Assembly (NCBI GenBank): GCA_949130485.1 | Contig: OX422197.1 | Coordinates: 814,001-878,000, forward strand | From: Agelas oroides | Taxonomy: Eukaryota; Porifera; Demospongiae; Agelasida; Agelasidae | Direction of reading: 5' to 3' | Length of the DNA stretch: 64,000 bases | Shown: positions 60,455-64,000 of the stretch, piece by piece | How positions within the stretch are numbered: position 1 is the stretch's first letter | Layout of the letters: each line of letters begins with the position of its first letter | Position numbers and translations under genes: made by a program | The notes under the pieces: model-generated | Databases searched by the model: none | What the model was told of the DNA's origin: nothing | The model's input: the letters and a program-made list of their open reading frames with translations, nothing else

Positions 60455-62663
60455 CTATCTAGGGTAAGAGAACCGACCTTTCTCTTTAAGGGGAGAAAAC
60501 ACCAGCAGGCACCAGTGGTAAGGCAGTGTGGAGGGTTCTTTTGAGAGAGAGAGAACATAACACTGTCCATCCTTCTCACACCAGGTTCTGAGGGAAGGGA
60601 AGAAGAGTGCCATTGTATGCAGGTGTGTGTGCGTGTCACAAACGTGCAACATTTAAGAAATCGAATACATACCTGTCCAGAGTTTCAGTGATTAGGGCTC
60701 TCGACTTCCTCACAGTTCCACTGTGGTTCTTGCCCACGAACAGTCCAAGACTTCTCCATGCATGAGACACTATTCTCGTGAGAACACCGTCATCGTCCTC
60801 TCTTGTAGGGATCTCCAGTTCTACTTTGATGATGTCACCATTAGCATCACCCCGGAGCTGTTTGGGAGGAGAGGGGATGCCCTCCATCCAGTATATTAGC
60901 TCCTTGCTGCTGGTGGCGAGGGACAAGGCTTTCTGGTGAGGGAAGAAAGGGGGGAGGAGAGGGTGAGGGAAAAGAGAGAGAGAGGGGAAAGCAGAGGTAA
61001 GGGAAGAAAGAGAAAAGAAGAGGAGAAGGAGGGGTGAGGGAAGGGAGAGGGAGGAGGGAGAGGGAGGAGGGAGAGAGGTGAGGGAAGGGAGAGAGAGGAG
61101 GGAGAAGGGTGAGGGAAGGGGGAGGGGTGAGGGAAGGGAGAGGGAGGAGGGAGAGGGGTGAGGGAAGGGAGAGGGAGGAGGGAGAAGGGTGAGGGAAGGG
61201 AGAGGGAGGAGGAGGAATGAGGGAGAGGAAGAGGGAGGAGGGGTGAGGAAAGGGAGAGGGAGGAGGAGGAGGGGTGAGGGAGAGGAAGAGGGAGGAGGGG
61301 GTGAGGTGAGGGAGAGGAAGAGGGAGGAGGGGGAAGGATGAGGGAGAGGAAGAGGGAGGAGGGGGAGGGGTGAGGGAAGGGAGAGTGTGGTTCACTACCT
61401 TGTTCCAAAGAAAAGCCTAGAGTTCCTGGAGATGAGGCTAGCAAAACTCTATACTCTATGAGATTGTGACATCACTATACTATTCTGTGACAATACTCAC
61501 TACTAATGCAACAATGCGGTGTGTTTAGCACTGTGCAAATGGAATTTGTCCGTACTTACTCAGCACCCTTAAAACACTGAGTTACATATAGTTACAGCTG
61601 TAAAGCGAGGAGAAAATAGTCCCTTTGTTCCCATGGTAACTCAAACTCTATACTTCATGATGAGTCTTGCAAAGGGGGGAGGGGAGTAGTCTCGTTCCCA
61701 GGCTCTGGGGAGCCTGGGAACGAGGCTAGGAGGGGAGGAGGGAAAGATGGAGGAAGGGGGACAATGTTCTTCCTGACGAAAGCTCCTCACAGGACTATGT
61801 ACAAGAGCTGACATGTAGTTAGTTGAGGTGACTTACCTTTGGTGGTATGTCAACCAGGATGGAGGCTGCGGTACAGGGGAGGGAGGAGACGGGGAGCTGC
61901 CTGGTGAAGACACGCAGGCTATTGCTGACCTCTGACAGCACCCAGCCATTCTGGGGGTGGACGGGTAGCTCCTAGAGGGGGACAAAAAGAAGCCACACAT
62001 CTGGTTGGATAAGACTAATCCTTGCATCACCTAGGCTCCCCTACTGTGTTTCACTGGAGGTAAAAATTGGGTTGCTAAGGGGTCCTAAGGGGTTAAAAAT
62101 TTGGTACAAATATCCTACAGTACCGAAGTGTGTTTCAAAGCTCTAATCTGATTGGTTGGGTTAGGGTTAATTATGGGTGTTGTTAGGGCAACGATGCATA
62201 TGTGCATATAAATGTGCATAATATATTGACCAATAGGGCTAATTAGAGCATTTCGGGATAGCTCCACATATCTCAACTTTAAGTTAACCCTTTTAACATC
62301 TTGGAACTACAGACATGTTTGATCAGAGATATGTTATGAGGCGAAAATAGAGAAAGAGAAATGTGGAGGCTGGCGGCTGTAGCAGTAGAGCACTGGCAAC
62401 TCAAGCCAGGAGCCCTGGGTTTGATTCCCAACAACTGCCGGCATGTCACTTTCATTCTGCCTCACAACATAGTCAACCCTTTGTTCACCAACTTATCAAT
62501 CATCAAAGGAAGACAAGCAGGGAGCCAAAAAGTAATCACTAAAATGTCATCTCTGGTTCATACATACGATGACAACTATACATACAGGTATTACCTTCAA
62601 GACAGCTTCAGTAATGGAGGCTGGACTTGTAACCGTCGCAGGGACACTCTTGGGCTTGGATCT
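55573..62663 (-). CDS. Multi-START-domain protein (5' end outside window)
   Basis: START domains bind lipids or sterols in a helix-grip cavity. Exons (-): 62663-62595 (tentative), 61971-61837, 60932-60673, 60587-60478, 60351-58343, 58263-58227, 58059-57992, 57859-57792, 57714-57649, 57276-57180, 56886-56844, 56765-56686, 56383-56306, 56035-55958, 55707-55573. Phases agree throughout (at least 1110 aa). START A (about 375-590, in the large exon) shows DDGWIPLS, WPTSPRDFSIMS, GYVRGELIVGGYVI and QVDLKGSIPTFVVNKITE. After it comes a very acidic Glu/Gly-rich linker. START B (about 885-1105) shows PPQEVYDSLRNPQLGYTYD, QSRDFCILVSER, YSGWVVEPRR and VDMGAVPATLVNFVSKRQPL. The N-terminal part (NGWVLSEVSNSLRVFTRQLP, CYVLSLSKEPS) may be a third, divergent START domain. 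The donor at 60477 (GTCGGT) is unusual. The family name is not recognised. Confidence 0.8.
60411..60453 (+). repeat. CA repeat in START-gene intron
   Basis: About 21 CA units between exons 60587-60478 and 60351-58343. Confidence 0.9.
60960..61385. repeat. GGGAGAGGGAGGAGG purine repeat in START-gene intron
   Basis: About 425 bp of GGGAGAGGGAGGAGGGAGAG / GGTGAGGGAAGGG units. In the gene's sense direction it is a CT tract ending close to the acceptor of exon 60932-60673. It gives false long frames rich in Pro and Ser. Confidence 0.9.
61687..61728. mobile_element. Minimal palindromic MITE, family 1
   Basis: TAGTCTCGTTCCCAGGCTC, a four-base loop, then GAGCCTGGGAACGAGGCTA. At 42 bp this is the smallest fold-back copy in the window, essentially only the two termini. 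Confidence 0.85.
62366..62480 (+). mobile_element. tRNA-derived SINE, copy C
   Basis: Shares GGCTG(G/C)(C/T)GG, TAGAGCACTGGC, CCCTGGGTTTGATTCCC (B-box), CTGCCGGC and a CACTTTC...CCTCACAACATA tail with copies A and B. Just upstream, 62336-62358 is the reverse complement of the family tail (TTATGAGGCGAAAATAGAG), so a second, inverted tail fragment abuts it. Confidence 0.7.
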
Positions 62664-63000
62664 CTAATTAAAGAGGGAAACCATAGCAACCACATATGGT
62701 GAGGTCTCAATGGAGTTTCAATACAGGGTACAGCAGACAGCTATCTCCTACCCTCCTGAGTTAGACCCTCCGTCTAGCCAGCCCCAAACAACTGTTGTGG
62801 TCACTTCAGTATATAAAGTGACTATATCAATGACAAATAAAAAATTATCAATCTTTGAGAAAACCCTTCGCAATGTTTTGATCCCGTGGGACCTTCTTCA
62901 ATTCTCAAACCCACAATAAGACTAGTAATGCACAAATCAACCAGTGGCTTACGCAAGAAAATTAAAACGTTCCTGGCACAGTTGCAAAACAATGTTTGGG
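62664..63000. other. START-gene upstream intron or flank
   Basis: No convincing coding exon or promoter on either strand. The tentative exon at 62663-62595 has a good acceptor, so the START gene probably continues to the right, beyond the SINE and minisatellite. Confidence 0.4.
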
Positions 63001-63640
63001 CACACATTGCAACAGTTGGGGTGCACATAGCAACAGTTGAGGTGCACATAGCAACAGTTGAGGTGCACATAGCAACAGTTGAGGTGCACATAGCAACAGT
63101 TGAGGTGCACATAGCAACAGTTGAGGTGCACATAGCAACAGTTGAGGTGCACATAGCAACAGTTGAGGTGCACATAGCAACAGTTGAGGTGCACATAGCA
63201 ACAGTTGGGGTGCACATAGCAACAGTTGAGGTGCACATAGCAACAGTTGGGGTGCACATAGCAACAGTTGAGGTGCACATAGCAACAGTTGAGGTGCACA
63301 TAGCAACAGTTGAGGTGCACATAGCAACAGTTGGGGTGCACATAGCAACAGTTGAGGTGCACATAGCAACAGTTGAGGTGCACATAGCAACAGTTGAGGT
63401 GCACATAGCAACAGTTGAGGTGCACATAGCAACAGTTGAGGTGCACATAGCAACAGTTGAGGTGCACATAGCAACAGTTGAGGTGCACATAGCAACAGTT
63501 GAGGTGCACATAGCAACAGTTGAGGTGCACATAGCAACAGTTGAGGTGCACATAGCAACAGTTGAGGTGCACATAGCAACAGTTGAGGTGCACATAGCAA
63601 CAGTTGGGGTGCACATAGCAACAGTTGAGGTGCACATAGC
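63001..63640 (+). repeat. 21-bp minisatellite, about 30 copies
   Basis: Units of GCAACAGTTGAGGTGCACATA, differing mainly at one base (GAGG/GGGG). Because 21 is a multiple of three and the unit lacks stops in several frames, it gives long false frames on both strands. Confidence 0.95.
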
Positions 63641-63646
63641 TTCAGT

Positions 63647-63884
63647 CAAGAGCGCATAAGAACGGGCGGCTAGAGTAAGAGCGTGTAACTCCAATAGAAA
63701 CCCGTAGTCCGGTCAAAATTATTGAACTGTACTAAAAATAGAACACCCGGTCGCGCTTAGCAACAATGGCTTATGTCTACACGCAGCTGCTCAGTACATG
63801 TTACTATTTTTAGTACTCGCGGTAAATTTCGACCGGTTTCAAATTTTACGGAGTTGCACGCTCTTACTCTAGCCGCCCGTTCTT
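63647..63884. mobile_element. MITE family 2, copy 3
   Basis: Starts CAAGAGCGCATAAGAACGGG directly after the 21-bp minisatellite and ends CTAGCCGCCCGTTCTT. The outermost part of the right terminal repeat is missing. CTTCAG occurs on both flanks. The rest, 63885-64000, holds a T tract and nothing else recognised. Confidence 0.8.
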
Positions 63885-64000
63885 CAGCTGATACACTAAA
63901 AGTAGTGAGTCCAAGCTAGTTGTGTTTTTTTTTTTTACCACAATTCAACAAATACAAAACAAAACATAACAGGGGAAATTGTGGTGGTCGTTTTAAGGCC

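Noticed and set aside
60847-61444. Pro/Ser-rich frames of 182 aa on the minus strand
   Set aside because: Intronic CT tract; the phase-matched exons 61971-61837 and 60932-60673 skip it.
62822-63694. Open frames of 220-290 aa on both strands made of MCTSTVA / HIATVEV repeats
   Set aside because: They only reflect a 21-bp tandem repeat without stops; no start context, splice signals or homology.

Overview
The window is eukaryotic and animal. Genes are split into many short exons with GT-AG introns, often under 200 bp, and the gene set is metazoan: a Notch-type receptor, the kinesin KIF14, an EVI5-type RabGAP, UCHL5, THNSL2, the nucleolar protein IMP3 and START-domain proteins. A Notch with only about 10 EGF repeats, very compact gene spacing, a kinase-Kelch protein and dense small MITEs suggest an early-branching animal, most probably a sponge. 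That placement is inference. No prokaryotic operon, CRISPR array, rRNA gene, functional tRNA gene or virus was seen.

Layout. 1-11451 (-): Notch-like gene, 5' end at 11451, running off the left edge within its NOD region. 11776-15204 (+): IMP3, seven exons. 15339-19617 (-): unrecognised gene X with a basic N-terminus. 19789-31602 (-): KIF14, 34 exons reconstructed with consistent phases into 1425 aa. 32833-41382 (+): EVI5-like TBC RabGAP, 14 exons, 866 aa. 41522-44192 (-): TKL-type kinase with coiled coil and Kelch-like C-terminus. 44531-47371 (-): THNSL2. 47641-51427 (+): UCHL5, 10 exons, 365 aa. 51631-54122 (+): unrecognised gene Y. 55573-62663 (-): protein with two clear START domains and a possible third, 5' end outside the window. 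62664-64000: SINE, minisatellite and MITE.

Gene order alternates. Three divergent pairs (Notch/IMP3, KIF14/EVI5, THNSL2/UCHL5) share short 5' regions, and each region holds a perfect inverted repeat. Tandem neighbours are separated by only 171-338 bp. Convergent ends are 134-139 bp apart at IMP3/X and EVI5/kinase. KIF14 and EVI5 homologues both work in cytokinesis, so that divergent pair may be co-regulated.

The non-coding part is crowded. It holds CA and CCCT microsatellites, many abutting 3' splice sites, and minisatellites with units of 12, 21, 34, 42, 43, 56, 68 and 83 bp. A palindromic MITE family with ends like TAGCCTCGTTCCCAGGC has more than 15 traces. Other elements are a second MITE family of about 240 bp, a Tourist-like MITE, a 569-bp TIR element and a tRNA-derived SINE family. 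All exon models were joined by eye from splice sites and reading phase; none has transcript support.
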